A stretch of DNA of 64,000 nt from Raffaelea ambrosiae. Taxonomy: Eukaryota; Ascomycota; Sordariomycetes; Ophiostomatales; Ophiostomataceae. Positions 34,743 through 46,556 of this stretch are shown here, piece after piece. The notes below the pieces were generated by a model, which did not search any database, was not told the origin of the DNA, and saw only the letters and a list, made by a program, of their open reading frames with translations. The stretch's first letter is position 1. Each line of letters begins with the position of its first letter. Position numbers and translations under genes: made by a program. The stretch spans positions 552,366-616,365 of the forward strand of contig PCDI01000015.1 of the NCBI GenBank assembly GCA_002778195.1, written 5' to 3'.

Positions 34743-37700
34743 ATGACAGTTCGAGACATCTTACCAATATACGGCTCTCGATCGTTTGCATCGCCAATAT
34801 ACCGTTCCCGAGAGCTGCGGACGACCTCTCACATTATGGAACCCGACCCCCTTTCCGCCCTATCAGACGACGACTCAGGCGTCTCGCCTGAGGACAGTTC
34901 TCCCGAAGACCAAGACCGGGCCAAGGCCGAAGGGCAATACACCCAGGCGGATCAGAATTTTAATTCCAACGACAGCCTCGTCCCACTTCCTGTTCAGAAA
35001 CGGCGACGTGTGACACGTGCATGTGACGAGTGCCGCCGCAAGAAGATCAAGTGCGATGGCAAGCAACCTTGCACCCACTGCTCTGTGTATAGTTATGGTG
35101 AGAGCAAGAAAAGCCTCTTCTTTGTTTCTTCGGTTTTTGGCTAACGCGAATACGCAGAATGCACGTATGACAAGCCGTCAAATCGTCGACGGAACCCAGC
35201 ACCACAATACATTGAGGCTCTGGAGACTAGACTGCAACGTGCAGAGAACCTTCTCCGCAAGTTCATGCCCAATTTGGACCTGTCAGATCCCTCACTCGAC
35301 CCGGCCGTTCAGCAGGAGTTTCAGAACCGTGAACGAGCCCGGGCGGCGCAACTTGCCCAGCTGCGGGCAGATGAGCTTGTCCAACTACAAAAGGCCCCGG
35401 CACAACCACACCAGGATCAGCACCAACAACAACGGCAGCAGCAACAGCAGCAGCAACAGCAACAGCAACAACAAAACGGTTCTAGTGGAGAGCAGATACT
35501 GTCCATGATAGAGACGATTGGTCAGCTTGACCTTACGGAAAGAGGCGAGTGGGATTTCCACGGTATCTCTTCTGGAACTGTGTTTCTACGCCGCATGAAA
35601 CAACACTTCAGCGGCCTGCTTGGCAGTGACACGGTTGGTCCACAGCTGGGCCAGGTTCAACGCCCTGCCGGAATTTTCAATCTGGACTCTCCCATGTCCG
35701 ATGATGGCTCTCCTTGGGACACCGCCGTACTGGATTCTTACCGCCTTCCGCCGAAGGAGCATGCGCGCACACTCTGCTACTTCTCACTCAACTGTGCTAC
35801 GTGTCTTCTCCGGATTGTTCATGTGCCCAGCTTCTACGACATGTTTGACCAGCTCTATCAGAAAACCCCCGACCAGATGGGACCAGATGAGCACAAGTCT
35901 CTTGCCCTGCTATACGCTGTGCTCGCGCTTGGCTGCATGTATAACATATCAGAGGACACGCCAGATCACAAGGTTACCTTTGAAGCTGCCATGGAAGAAG
36001 GGTAAGTTTTCTGGGGGGGGGGGGGGGGTTTCTTCCCTCTTATCTTCCCCTCCTCCTTTTGTCTGTTTTCCTGCTTTCCTCCCTCTTTTGTTTCTCTTCT
36101 TTTGCTGACCATGTTGCTTTCTTTTTACAGCGTCAAGTACCAGTCGACTGCTCGACTGCTACTCCAGGACATCACCGAATCCCGAGACTTGAAGTCTCTG
36201 CAAGCACTGCTGTTCATCATCTTGTTTCTGCAAGCAATCTCAGATCTGGGAGCTTGCTATTCATTTCTAGGAATTGCTCTCCGTGCCGCCATGCGCATGG
36301 GACTGCACCGCCACCTCCCCCACGCTCGTTTTACGGCAATTGAAGACGAGTCGAGACGCCGAGTCTTTTATGTCACTCGGCAGATGGACACGTATGTGTC
36401 TGCCATTCTCGGCTTTCCAATGTTGCTGAACAGCGACGATATCGACCAACCCTGGCCAACGGAAGTGGATGACGAATACATTACCAAAGATGGTATACTG
36501 ACACCACCGGAAGGGAAGCCGTCCTTCATACAGGCATTCAATTGCTACACCCGACTCATCGAAATCATGGCCAAGGTCGTTAAATACATTTATCCTCTCA
36601 AGCATATTGAGGAATGTGTGGGGAACCGGGACGGACCGAACACGACTTACATGATTAGCTATGCCAAGATCAAGGAAATCGAACAGCAACTGCACGAGTG
36701 GCACGAACAGTTGCCTATCCATTGGCGTCCTTCTCCGGATGGCACCATTGAAGTGATTCGGTATGCTCTCACAACGCTGGTCCTGCCTGTCTGCCGCTGC
36801 TTTGGTCTTTTATTGCTAACAGTCTCATAGAGTTCGCACGCTCTTACGGTTTTCTTATGCCCATGTGCAAATGCTGCTCTACCGTCCCTTTCTCCATTAC
36901 GTTTCGCCACGAATGTCGGCCGGCAAAAACGTTGACGAACGGTACTATGCATGCGCGGCTGCTGCAGTCAGCATCTCACGCAACATTGTGCATATCGGCA
37001 TGGAGATACGAAAACAAGCTGTCTTGATCGGGCCCTATTGGTTTATTCTGTACACAGAGTTCTTCGCCATTCTTTCGTTGGTATATTACGCACTCGAGAA
37101 TCCGGGAATTCCTGGGTCGTCAGACGTCATGGCCGATGCGATAGCTGGTAGGGAAGCTATTGCCGGACTAACACAGAGGAGCCTGGCTGCAAGCCGGGTA
37201 ACCAAATCCTTGAATGTATGTTCTCTCTCTGTTTGAACGTGTATTCTGTCGCTGCGTTTCGTACTAATTGGCTGTTTTCTCCTCTCCAGGCCCTTTTTGA
37301 GCGACTTCCCGAATCCTTCAAGACGTCAAAACCCCAGCCGCCTGCAGCCACCAGAAAGCGGTCTGCCCCGGCTCCAAAGACAGCGCACGTGGCGAAGCCT
37401 CCCAATTCGTCTCCTTCCAAGCAACAAATGCGGAGATCGGACGAATTCAGTCGCCCTGCGATCCTGGACCAGCTGAGGCATCCACCGCACCAGCGGCGGT
37501 CATTCGACATGTCCCAGCACAAGCATAAACATAAAAAACACCACAATGGTGTTTCGGCTCATCCAAGCAGCTTACATGATTTCTTGCCCCCTGACTATCC
37601 TTCGACAACGGGAAGCCCTGAGTCAACCGGGCCAGCATCAGTCGGACACCAATCGGCTGCGAGCTATATGACCCAACACGGACAGGCGGCGAACCTGTCA

Positions 37701-38223
37701 TCAAGCGTTCCCCCAAGTGTGAGCGGTCTTGACATGCATGTCCCGACTTCTGTCACGGACACTGCACCCACGACTGCGAATCCTCTAAACCAGATGGATG
37801 CCTTGATGTTTCCGACGGGTGACCCTTTTGCCTATCCGAGTCAACCGATGATGGATTTCGGGTTACAGTATTTTGCTGGCCTGGATGGTTTCGGTGCTGG
37901 AAGCACTGTTGGAGGCGATGCCAGCGGATCTGACCAGGCCAACCATGCGGGCTCCAAGTATCCGGATGCTATGCTCCCTGATGCCATGATGCCCGACTCC
38001 ATACCTGGCAATGCGCTGGACTTTTTTTCAAGCAGCAAATCGTACGACAATATCGAAGGCCAGCTTTTGGGACCACTTCCAGCGTATCTCATGCAGCCTT
38101 CAGATGGACAACATGCTGACCTCGCCTCTGAATTGTATCACGCTTCAAGCATGCTCACTCTACAGCAGTCCCACGTCCACAATGCCCTGCAGCAGGAGCA
38201 GGCGGCCAAAGCCCACCACGAAA

Positions 38224-38264
<41 letters not shown>

Positions 38265-38462
38265 CAACAACAACAACAACAACAGCAGCAGCAGCAGCAG
38301 CACCAGCAACAACAACAACAACAACAACAGCAGCACCAGCACCAGCACCAGCAACAACAACAACAACGGGACGAACAGCAGCAGCAGCGCCAAGAGCTTG
38401 AGAAAATATTTTCTGACGGCAACTTTTCGGATATTTTCGTCAACCAGTACCGTCTGACTTAG
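34743..38462 (+). CDS. Zn2Cys6 transcription factor with polyglutamine tracts (CLR-1/ClrA-like)
   Basis: Five exons (34743-35097, 35158-36001, 36131-36760, 36831-37215, 37290-38462) give 1128 residues. The binuclear zinc cluster has cysteines 94, 97, 104, 110, 113 and 120; the first intron falls just before the last one. It is followed by RRRNPAPQYIEALETRL, a linker and coiled-coil dimerisation region. The fungal-specific regulatory domain spans about 315-560 (YSFLGIALRAAMRMGLHR near 442). A Gln-rich tract lies at about 204-225 and a much longer Gln/His tract at about 1050-1100, just before the acidic-aromatic C-terminus. The cluster and linker resemble the cellulose-response regulator CLR-1/ClrA, though other members of this clade are possible. 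It is a nuclear DNA-binding activator. The start is the first in-frame ATG; a second at 34836 has better context (A at -3, G at +4). Confidence 0.9.
38225..38370 (+). repeat. CAG/CAA repeat encoding polyglutamine
   Basis: An in-frame run of CAG and CAA codons, interrupted by CAC (His), near the 3' end of the Zn2Cys6 gene. The pattern alternates blocks of pure CAG, pure CAA and CAGCAC, suggesting successive expansions. The length probably varies between strains. Confidence 0.85.
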
Positions 38463-39387
38463 TTCCACGGACATGAAAAAAAGAGGGAGGGGGGGGTATG
38501 GCGTTTGGGTCTCCGCGGGTGGAAAATCTTTGGAAGGTCGAGCATATATGATACCTATACGTGGATGACTCGGTTCCTTCCTATTTGACCCCTCTTATTT
38601 TCTGGCATATTTTTTCTTCAGGTGGGAGGACAGGTGCAACGAAGAGGTCGCAAGGGAAAGTGTTTACGAGATGCTTGGGATTATACCATTGTTGGCAGCG
38701 TGCCATATTGAGCAGTTTGCAATTTGCTTGTCTTCTTTTATTGATTGGAATTTATGTGTACGTGTTGGATTTTGTTCTCCTTAGACATGGAGCGATGGCC
38801 CGGCGTGAAATATGAGCATTTGGAGAGCACCTTTACTGGGACAAGCTACATTTTGAGCACTTTGACGTGGCTGAACCACGATATGCATAAGCGCAAAAGG
38901 GCGCTATTTGGCTTGTGTAAAAGTGGACAAAAGTGATGGAAAGCATCAGTTGGAGAAAGTGCTGAAAGACGAAAGACGCTGGCTGTGTCTTACAGTGTTA
39001 TGCACGGGTGCTAAAGTGCTGGCGCCGGATTTGACCAGGCCTTCACAACTAACCTTGACTGGTGGGCGCCGAACTGGTCGCCTGGCGCACGAGCCCGGCG
39101 ACAATAGTGGGGAACCAGAGTTTAAGCTAGATTGCTTCTTTGTTTTGATTCGCGGCCTCTTCTGCTTCTCTGCGCTGGATTCCCACCTCCTTTGATAAGC
39201 TAACAAGCGAGCTTTCCCGCAGTATTTCACTGAAACTGCGTTCTGTTTTGTTTCCTGTCTCCTTCTTTTATGCGCATCCGGAATTTTTTTTTTCTTTGTG
39301 TTACCCATCTTGGTCGCCGCAACTCTCCCCCGTCTTGTCTCTGCTTTGTGAAGAGTGATTGATCTCTCGTTTGGTTTGCTGGCCACC
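38463..39387. other. Intergenic: transcription factor 3' flank and aminopeptidase promoter
   Basis: 925 nt between tandem genes with no protein-like frame. A G/A-rich tract follows the stop codon, and a T-rich run precedes the next start. Confidence 0.4.
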
Positions 39388-41598
39388 ATGTTTGAGCTTC
39401 CAGGGGTCGCAGTGACTCGACGGGAAGAGCTGAGGCTGGCCCTTTATGGGAAGCGCAGCGACACCTCGCCCATCCTGGGGGCGAGTCCCGACCGCGACTG
39501 GGTGTTTGTGGACGAGTTCGATGAACTGTACGTGGCTGATGCCGATGAAAATGATGCTGATGTCGACTCGAGCCCGCCGTGAACCTTGATGGCTGCCAAT
39601 GCGCTTGAAACCGACCTCTAACGTGCGTTCCTTGCAGGAATATTGCCTTGGATGCCGAATCGCCGCCATGGGCCGCGCCGAAAACAGCAGCACCGAAATC
39701 CTCGGCACCGAACGCAGGAGTGTTGTCTTCCGATCCCACGATTCCGCCCAAGTACCCAGGTAAGATGCTTTCTTGCGTCCACTGGCCTCCTCCGGGGGGA
39801 ACAGTACTTGCTAACTAATATGTGCGCTTCCCAGCCAAGCTTCATGCGCGCAAGGTGGCCAAGGAGCTCGGCATCAAGGACGGCCTCGTGTATCTCCCGG
39901 GACTGCCGACGCCGCTCTACGAAGACTCGGACATGGGGCCGGCCTTCCGTCAACGACGATAGTAAGTGTCCGGGCGTGGTTGTGCGGCTTTTTTTTCTTT
40001 TCTTTCTCTTTTTCTCGTTCTTTCTTTTTTTTTTGCGCGTAGTGGCCACGTGCTAACATGTCCCCAGCTTCTACTACCTGGGCGGCGCCGACTTTGAGGG
40101 CTGCGCGGTGACGTACGACATTGCCAGCGACTACCTGGTGCTCTGGGTGCCGTACATTGACCCGAGCCAGATTTTGTGGTACGGCACCAGCCCTGGGCCG
40201 GCCGAGTGCAAGAAGTCCATCGACACGGACGACGTGCGGTACATTGACGGTCTCGACGGCTACCTGCACCAGCGCCTCGACGTCGGGAGCAGTGGCATTA
40301 TCAGCGCCTCGGGCGGCGGCGCTTTTTGCTGCGAACGGGCTGCTGCGGGCCACCGCCATGCGTCGTCCACACTGCCCCCCTCCTCGTCGACGATCCCGAC
40401 GACGCTGTTCGTGCTGCATCCCGAGCAGGCGCCGGCTTGGCTCCAGGCGAAGAAGGACAATGTCTCCTCCGCACAACGGCCCATTGTCCCCGTGGACGTC
40501 AAGCGGCTGCTGCCGGCCATGGACGCAGCGCGCGTGACCAAGACGCCCTACGAGATCGCCATGATCCGCAAGGCCAACGACATCAGCTCGGGCGCCCACC
40601 GCGCCGTCCTGCACCAGCTCAAGGGCATGACCAACGAGCGCGAGATCGAGGGCGCCTTCACCGACTACTGTGTCTCGGTCCACGGCGCCAAGCACCAGGC
40701 CTACCCCGTGATCGCCGGCTCCGGCCCCAACGCCGCCGTCCTGCACTATTTTGCCAACGACCAGCCGCTCGCCGGCCGCCAGCTCGTCTGCCTCGACGCC
40801 AGCTGCGAGTGGGATCTGTATGCGTCGGACATTACCCGCACGTTCCCCATTTCGGGTGCGTATACGCCCGAGGCGGCCGCCATCTATGCCGCCGTCAACC
40901 GCATGCAGACCGAGGTCATTGAGCGCTTCCAGCCCGGCGTCGCGTACCGCCGCCTGCACATCCACGCCGCGCTCGTAGCCGCCGAGGAGCTGCTCGCGCT
41001 GGGCGTCTTGAAGAGCGGCTACACGCCGCGCGACATTGTGGCCGCGGGCACCATCTCGGCCTTTTTCCCCCACGGCCTGGGCCACCACGTCGGCCTCGAG
41101 GTGCACGACGTGCTGTCGTCGGACCTGGTGGCGCGGCCACCCAAGAAGGACACCAAAACGGCGGCGGCGACGACGACCACCACCACCACCACCACCGCCA
41201 CGAAAGCAAAGGCGCGGAGCCAGCTCGGCCTGGGCAAGCGCGAGATGGTGACGGCGCACATGTATGCGACGCTGTTGCGGGAGGTCGAAGCCGAAGCCGC
41301 GGCGGCCGTCGAGGTTGGCCGCGGTGCGCGCAGCGTAGACGACAAGCGGCGCTTCCTGGAGCCGGGCATGGTGGTCACGGTCGAGCCGGGCATCTACTTT
41401 TGCCGGCCGTACATCGATGCGTTCTTCCTGTCCGACCCATTGCACGCCCGGCTCATTGACGCGGAGGTCCTGGAGCAGTTCTACCCGGTGGGCGGCGTGC
41501 GCATCGAGGACTGCATCCTCGTGACGAAGGACGGCCACGAGAACTTGACGACCGCTCCCAAGGGCGAGGAGGCTCTGCGGATCATCAACGCGAAATGA
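39388..41598 (+). CDS. Xaa-Pro aminopeptidase / prolidase (M24B metallopeptidase)
   Basis: Four exons (39388-39527, 39638-39759, 39835-39961, 40068-41598) give 639 residues. The start has a strong context (CCACCATG). The aminopeptidase-P N-terminal domain includes AFRQRRYFYYLGGAD, rebuilt across intron 3. The pita-bread catalytic domain has all metal ligands: Asp373 and Asp384 (DASCEWDLYASDITRTFP), His469 in HGLGHH, Glu569 in VTVEPGIY and Glu610 in VRIEDC. It binds two Mn/Zn ions and hydrolyses Xaa-Pro bonds in peptide turnover. It is longer than typical prolidases (about 490 residues) because of an acidic N-terminal extension and a Lys/Thr/Ala-rich insertion at about 480-550 containing a nine-Thr run. 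No signal peptide was seen, so it is probably cytosolic. Confidence 0.93.
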
Positions 41599-42184
41599 TC
41601 TTGTGTGTGTGTCGTCTGCCTCACATGACAGAAAACGACGAGGTGTATATAGTGTACTACTCCGTGTTTGTTTGATCTCATTTAGCAGTTTTTTTTTTGT
41701 TTCTTGTCTTGACAAGTTTTGTTCCGCTTGTTTGCTGGTTTCTTTGTATTGTATTGTATTTGCTTCCTGCTTGTTCTTCCATTTTCATCACCTGCTGCTT
41801 CTCATCCATAATCCTTCATCCTAACTAGACAACATATATAGTGCACCTAGGCCTCTCCAACGACATGCGTCATGCTGTTTTTTTTGTGTGTGTTTTTTTT
41901 TGGTAATATTTTGTTTGATGCCATGCACAAGCTTCTCCAGCTTCTTCCTCTCGTCGTAAAATAAGCAATGTGTATAAGATAAAATCAAAGCATCACCCAG
42001 CGCCATGAGCTCAAAACGAAAAAAAAAAGGCGTCCAAAAACCCCAGAGGAAAACAACGTAATAAGAAAAAAAAAAATACAAGAACAGAGAAAACGAAGAA
42101 AAAAAAAAGTATCATTGTGTTTTCCTTCCTTTTTTTTGGCTCCCAATGCAGTCCTCCTCCCCTCCCAGCTCCACCGCCTCACAG
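41599..42184. other. Convergent 3' region
   Basis: AT-rich with many A and T homopolymers, between the convergent aminopeptidase and lectin genes. It presumably contains both 3' UTRs. No coding signal. Confidence 0.45.
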
Positions 42185-43653
42185 TCACAAGTACTTCTTG
42201 GGCGAGTTGGCTCTCTTCCGCTTGTAGAGGTAGTACGACAGCCCCAGGCAGACCTGGCCCCCGATGATCACCAGAATCAGCTTCATGTGACCCGGGTGCT
42301 TCAGCGTCTCCACCAGCTTGTCGTGGTGGCCCGCCAGGTGGCCCGTCACATGGTACATCACCGACTGCTCCGCGTGCGTCACCGACTCCCGCAGCTCCCC
42401 GTGCAGCGCCTTCATGTCGCGGTCCAGCTGCTCCAGCTTGTCCTCGATCATCTCCAGCCGCTCCAGCTTGTCCAGCTTGTCCAGCATGCGCCGCATCTGG
42501 CCCAGCGTGATCGCCACCTCGCCCCGCCGCTTCTCGGCCGCCTGCGCCGCGTCGGCCGTCTGCCGGTAGATCGTCGACAGGTGGTGGTTGACGCTCTGGA
42601 GGCGGTTGTGCAGGTCGGCAAACTGGGCCTTGGAGCTGGTGATGGACTCGGCCTCGGCATCCGGCAGGAGGCTCTCTGGTGGGGGCGCATTGGCGTCGGA
42701 GACACCGCCGCGCGTGATCCGCACCTGGCCGTCGGAGCCAAACTGCTGCTGTGCCTGCTGGTCTCCCCCTTGTGGGTCTCCTTCCTGTTGGACTCCTCCT
42801 TGCTGCTGCTGCTGCTGCTGCAACTGCTCCTGCTGCTCCGCCTCCAGATCGGTCGTCACCACCAGCTTGAAAATCTCCGCCGAGTCGGGCGTGTCGGCCG
42901 ACGCGGCCGAGACGCCAAACCGGTAGCCCTTGGGGATCACGACGTCGTTGCTCGCAAAGCAGGGCTGGCCGTCGATCTCGACGGAAAACGTCTGCGCCGT
43001 CTGGCGGATCTTGATCTGCGACGGCCGGCCCAGGTTGCGGTAGGGGTAGTCGCAGTGGCCAAACGCGAGGCCCTCCAGCGCGGAGGCCGAGGCCAGCGCC
43101 TTGAAGTCCTTGGTGCCGTCGTTGAGGTACCCGCGCAGCGAGCCGGCGGCCGACGACGCCCCGGCCGCGTCCAGCACCAGCACCAGGCCTTCAAACGGGC
43201 CCGCCGTGTACACGCTGCTCGTGCCGACCTCGTGCCACCCGTCCTTGGCCAGCCAGATGTTGAGGTTGCCGCCGCCGCGCTCGGGCCCGCTCACGCGGAA
43301 GTCGACGTCCGCCACCCAGGTGGCCTTGTCGAGTGGCCGCTCGCCCCAGACCGCGCCGCGCTGGTTGCCGGGCGCGGGCGCGGACGGCGTGAGGATGATC
43401 TTGTTGGAGAGGATTTCGGGTTTGTAGGGCATGCCCATGAGCTGGAAGTTGGGCACGTCACGCGAGCGTTCTGGGGCTATTCTGCAAGAGTAGACGGCCA
43501 TGGTCAGCTGCTGTCTCTGTCTCTGTCTCTGTCTCTGTCCCCTGAGCATACGTACCTCGGTCCAAACCCAAAACTGAGCTCGCTCATGAGCAATTGGGCC
43601 TGCGCCGTGCCGGCAAACAGGCCCCATGCCAGGGGCGACGACGGGAAGCGCAT
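42185..43653 (-). CDS. L-type lectin-like ER-Golgi cargo receptor (EMP46/EMP47 family)
   Basis: Two exons (43653-43556, 43481-42185; intron 74 nt) give 464 residues. The first exon encodes a hydrophobic signal peptide (about 1-20, ending AQA). A legume-type (L-type) lectin domain follows to about residue 250, with WVADVDFRVSGPERGGGNLNIWLA and GTSSVYTAGPFEGLVLVLD. Next come a Gln-rich linker (about 258-285) and a long coiled coil (about 300-420) for oligomerisation. A single membrane span lies at about 434-452, and the basic tail ends KKYL, a canonical KKXX retrieval signal. This is the architecture of ERGIC-53/Emp47 receptors, which carry N-glycosylated cargo from ER to Golgi in COPII vesicles and return by COPI. 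It is divergently arranged with ALG8. A TGTCTC repeat lies in its intron. Confidence 0.9.
43512..43539 (-). repeat. TGTCTC tandem repeat in lectin intron
   Basis: About four and a half copies of a 6-nt unit on the plus strand (GAGACA on the coding strand) inside the 74-nt intron of the EMP47-like gene. The repeat fills over a third of the intron. Confidence 0.75.
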
Positions 43654-44841
43654 TGCGACAGCCGGCCAGGTAGAGGGAGATGTGTGTGTGTGTGTTGTGT
43701 GCGCGTGTTCTCTGCGGGTTATTGCGATTTTGGTCGAGCCAGGAGGAAAGGTCGCGCAGGCAGGCAGAGTGAGTCGGTACCACTAAGAATGTCGAAAATA
43801 GAAAACCCTCCCTTGGCAATTCAGGGGCAAAAATCGCCCAACTCAAAAGGCAACAACGAAAAAACAGCACCGCTCGCCTGGCTGGTAGAAGGACTGGGTT
43901 GGCAAAGAAAGGGAAAAAGAAAAGCAGTCGCGATATGCTCGTCGGCTCGCTAAGGACAGCTGGCCGGTAAAGAAAAAGAAAAAGAGTGAGCGTGTGTCGT
44001 TTTAGAAGAGAGAGGCGTGCAGGCCCCAAAAAGCTAAGCTGTCTTCTTTCACCGAGTAACAGCCTGAATGGAGACTACCTTTCCCAAGCTCCGTTCCCAA
44101 GAAATATCGACTCGCTGAGGAGGGAATGTCCAGTAAATCGCGGTGCAAATCCAGCTCGGGGAGGGAGAAAAGGGGAAAGAAAAGAAACGGGGCAAGGACC
44201 GGTTCGGCGCTTTGCGCAGAGCTGTCGCAGTCAGTGTTTTTCAGAAGCTTTCTTGAAGCTTATTTGGCCTGACAAGTCGTGTCTAAGAACGCGACTTCTC
44301 TTTTGGTTTAGTGCTTTAGCGTGTCCGTCTGCACGCAATGGGGGCGGTTACAGGTAGCGGCTATTAGTTGGAGGGCACGGCCAGCCAATAGTGACGCAGA
44401 TTTGAGACAACCCGTCCCTGATCCAGGGTCTATGGGGGAAGGATGGGCGTGGCTTGCTTGGCAGGCAGGACACTTTGAAGAAGAGTCTGCCTGGCTACAC
44501 ACAGTTGCTCGTGCTTACACGACTAAGAGAAAACCCCGACTTTCGCCTTTTGACTGAGTTTATATTGCAACTAGTTGTTCCATACAACCTCTTGTCATAC
44601 AAGACAGATGCCATACAAGCACAAATCTGTGGCTGGTGGCGCCACAGTTCCCTTGCCCCTGGCTGGGGCGCCGTAAGATTGGCGCTAAGCCTACTTGGTC
44701 AGCTTTCCTATCAAAAAAACAAGGACAGCAGGCCTAGCATCGTCGGCTCTCTCTGAGAGCTTCGACAAGAGCCAACAAACACACTTTCGCAAGAGAAGGG
44801 CCAAGCGACGTCGGTGATCCTGCCCGACACGACATGTCTCC
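43654..44841. other. Shared divergent promoter region of the EMP47-like and ALG8 genes
   Basis: 1.19 kb between two divergently transcribed secretory-pathway genes. No coding frame was recognised. I found no clear shared regulatory element, and the only defined signal is the short upstream ORF that begins just before the ALG8 start. Confidence 0.45.
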
Positions 44842-44884
44842 ATGGCTGTGGAAAGTTACCCTTCAATTGCGCAGTGTGCGCTAG
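44834..44884 (+). promoter_or_regulatory. Short upstream ORF overlapping the ALG8 start codon
   Basis: An ATG eight bases upstream of the ALG8 ATG opens a 16-codon frame that runs out of phase across the ALG8 start and ends at TAG within ALG8 exon 1. If transcription starts upstream of it, ribosomes must leaky-scan past this ATG to make ALG8. Confidence 0.5.
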
Positions 44885-46556
44885 TGGCTGCCGCTTTCAA
44901 GATTCTTCTGTTCCCAGCCTAGTAAGTCACTTTTTTTTTTTCTGAACACATCCCCCCAAACAAAGAAGTATGAGGAAAACTACAAAGACGACAACGACCC
45001 GCCTCTAACCACCCGTGCGTCTTCGCCTCTAGCAAATCCACCGACTTCGAAGTCCACCGCAACTGGCTCGCCATTACCAACAGCCTGCCGATATGGGAGT
45101 GGTACTACGAGCACACGTCCGAATGGACGCTCGACTACCCCCCCTTCTTTGCCTACTTTGAGTGGGCGCTCTCCCAGATCGCCGTCCGCGTCGACCCGGC
45201 CATGGTCCGGGTCGCCAACCTCAACTACGCCAGCTGGCAGACCGTCTACTTCCAGCGCTCTTCCGTCATTGCCACCGAGCTCGTTTTGGTCTGGGCCCTG
45301 CAGAAATACGTCGACGCCTGCGTCGGCCCGGCCAACAAGCGCGCCGCCCAGGCCGCGGCCCTCTCCATCCTGCTCTCGCCGGGCCTTCTGATCATCGACC
45401 ACATCCACTTCCAGTACAATGGGCTCATGTACGGCATTCTCATCTACTCGCTCGTGCTCGCCAAGAAACGCACCGGCCTGCTCGGCAGCGGCCTCGTCTT
45501 TGCCGCCCTGCTCTGCATGAAGCACATTTACGCCTATTTGGTGCCCGCCTATGTCGTCTTTCTGCTGCGCGCCTACTGTCTGTCGCCCAAGTCCATCTTC
45601 CGCATCCAGTGGCTCAATTGCATCAAGCTTGGCAGCGGCATTGCCGCCATCGTTGCTGCCGCCTTTGGCCCCTTTGCCCTGCGCGACCAGCTCCCGCAGA
45701 TTCTCAGCCGGCTGTTTCCGTTCTCGCGCGGCCTCTGCCACGCCTACTGGGCGCCCAATGTGTGGGCCATGTACTCGTTTACGGATCGAGTTCTCATCCA
45801 CGGTAGGTTTTTTGGGGATGTGTTTTTGGGGGGTGGGAGGGGGTGTGTGTAGTGTGTATGTTCGTTCTTTTGTACTGAAACTAGTGTGGCATAGTCGCCC
45901 CCCGACTTGGGTGGGCAGTCCGCGCTGATGCTCTTAACAGCGTGACTCGCGGCCTTGTGGGCGACACGTCGTTCGCCGTGTTGCCCGACGTCAGCCCGCG
46001 CATGTGCTTCCTTCTCACCATTCTCTTCCAGGTGCTGCCGCTCCTGAAGCTCTTTGCTCAGCCGACCTGGGACAACTTTGTCGGCGCCGTCACGCTGTGT
46101 GGTTATGCGTCGTTCCTGTTTGGCTGGCACGTGCATGAAAAGGCTGTCCTGCTCGTCATTATCCCCTTCAGTCTCTTGGCCCTCAAGGACCGCCGGTATC
46201 TTAGTGCGTTCCGGCCCTTGGCTGTGTCGGGGCATGTGGCCCTGTTCCCTCTGCTCTTCACCCCGGCCGAGTTCCCTATCAAGACGGTGTACACAATCTT
46301 CTGGCTGGTGCTGTTCCTGATCGTCTTTGACTATCTGGCGCCGGCTTCGTCGCGTCCGCGCCTCTTCCTCTTTGACCGTTTCAACACCATATACATTGCC
46401 ATCAGCATCCCGCTGATTGCCTACTGCTCGCTCATCCACCAGGTGGCATTTGGCGCCAAGTATCAGTTCCTGCCGCTCATGTTTACGAGCTCCTATTCCG
46501 CCATAGGCGTTGTGGGCAGCTGGGTTGGCTTCCTAGTGGTGTACTTTGCTTCATAA
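44842..46556 (+). CDS. ALG8: Dolichyl-P-Glc:Glc1Man9GlcNAc2-PP-dolichol glucosyltransferase
   Basis: Three exons (44842-44921, 45033-45802, 45895-46556; introns 111 and 92 nt) give 503 residues. After a first membrane span, the luminal loop STDFEVHRNWLAIT...WEWYYEH...LDYPPFFAYFEW is the ALG6/ALG8 signature. The later LNSVTRGLVGDTSFAVLP and FGWHVHEKAVLL segments are typical of the family and favour ALG8. About ten further spans follow. The enzyme adds the second glucose to the lipid-linked oligosaccharide in the ER lumen before transfer to protein. The phase across intron 2 (CAC G / TC GCC) matches only the chosen splice sites. The divergent EMP47-like neighbour handles the glycoproteins made by this pathway. 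ALG6 is the main alternative. Confidence 0.9.

Noticed and set aside
39874..41715. 613-codon frame antisense to the Xaa-Pro aminopeptidase
   Set aside because: Same codon-bias shadow; the sense strand encodes an intact metallopeptidase.
42146..43786. 546-codon frame antisense to the L-type lectin gene
   Set aside because: Shadow frame rich in Leu, Val and Gln caused by the GC bias of the minus-strand gene.
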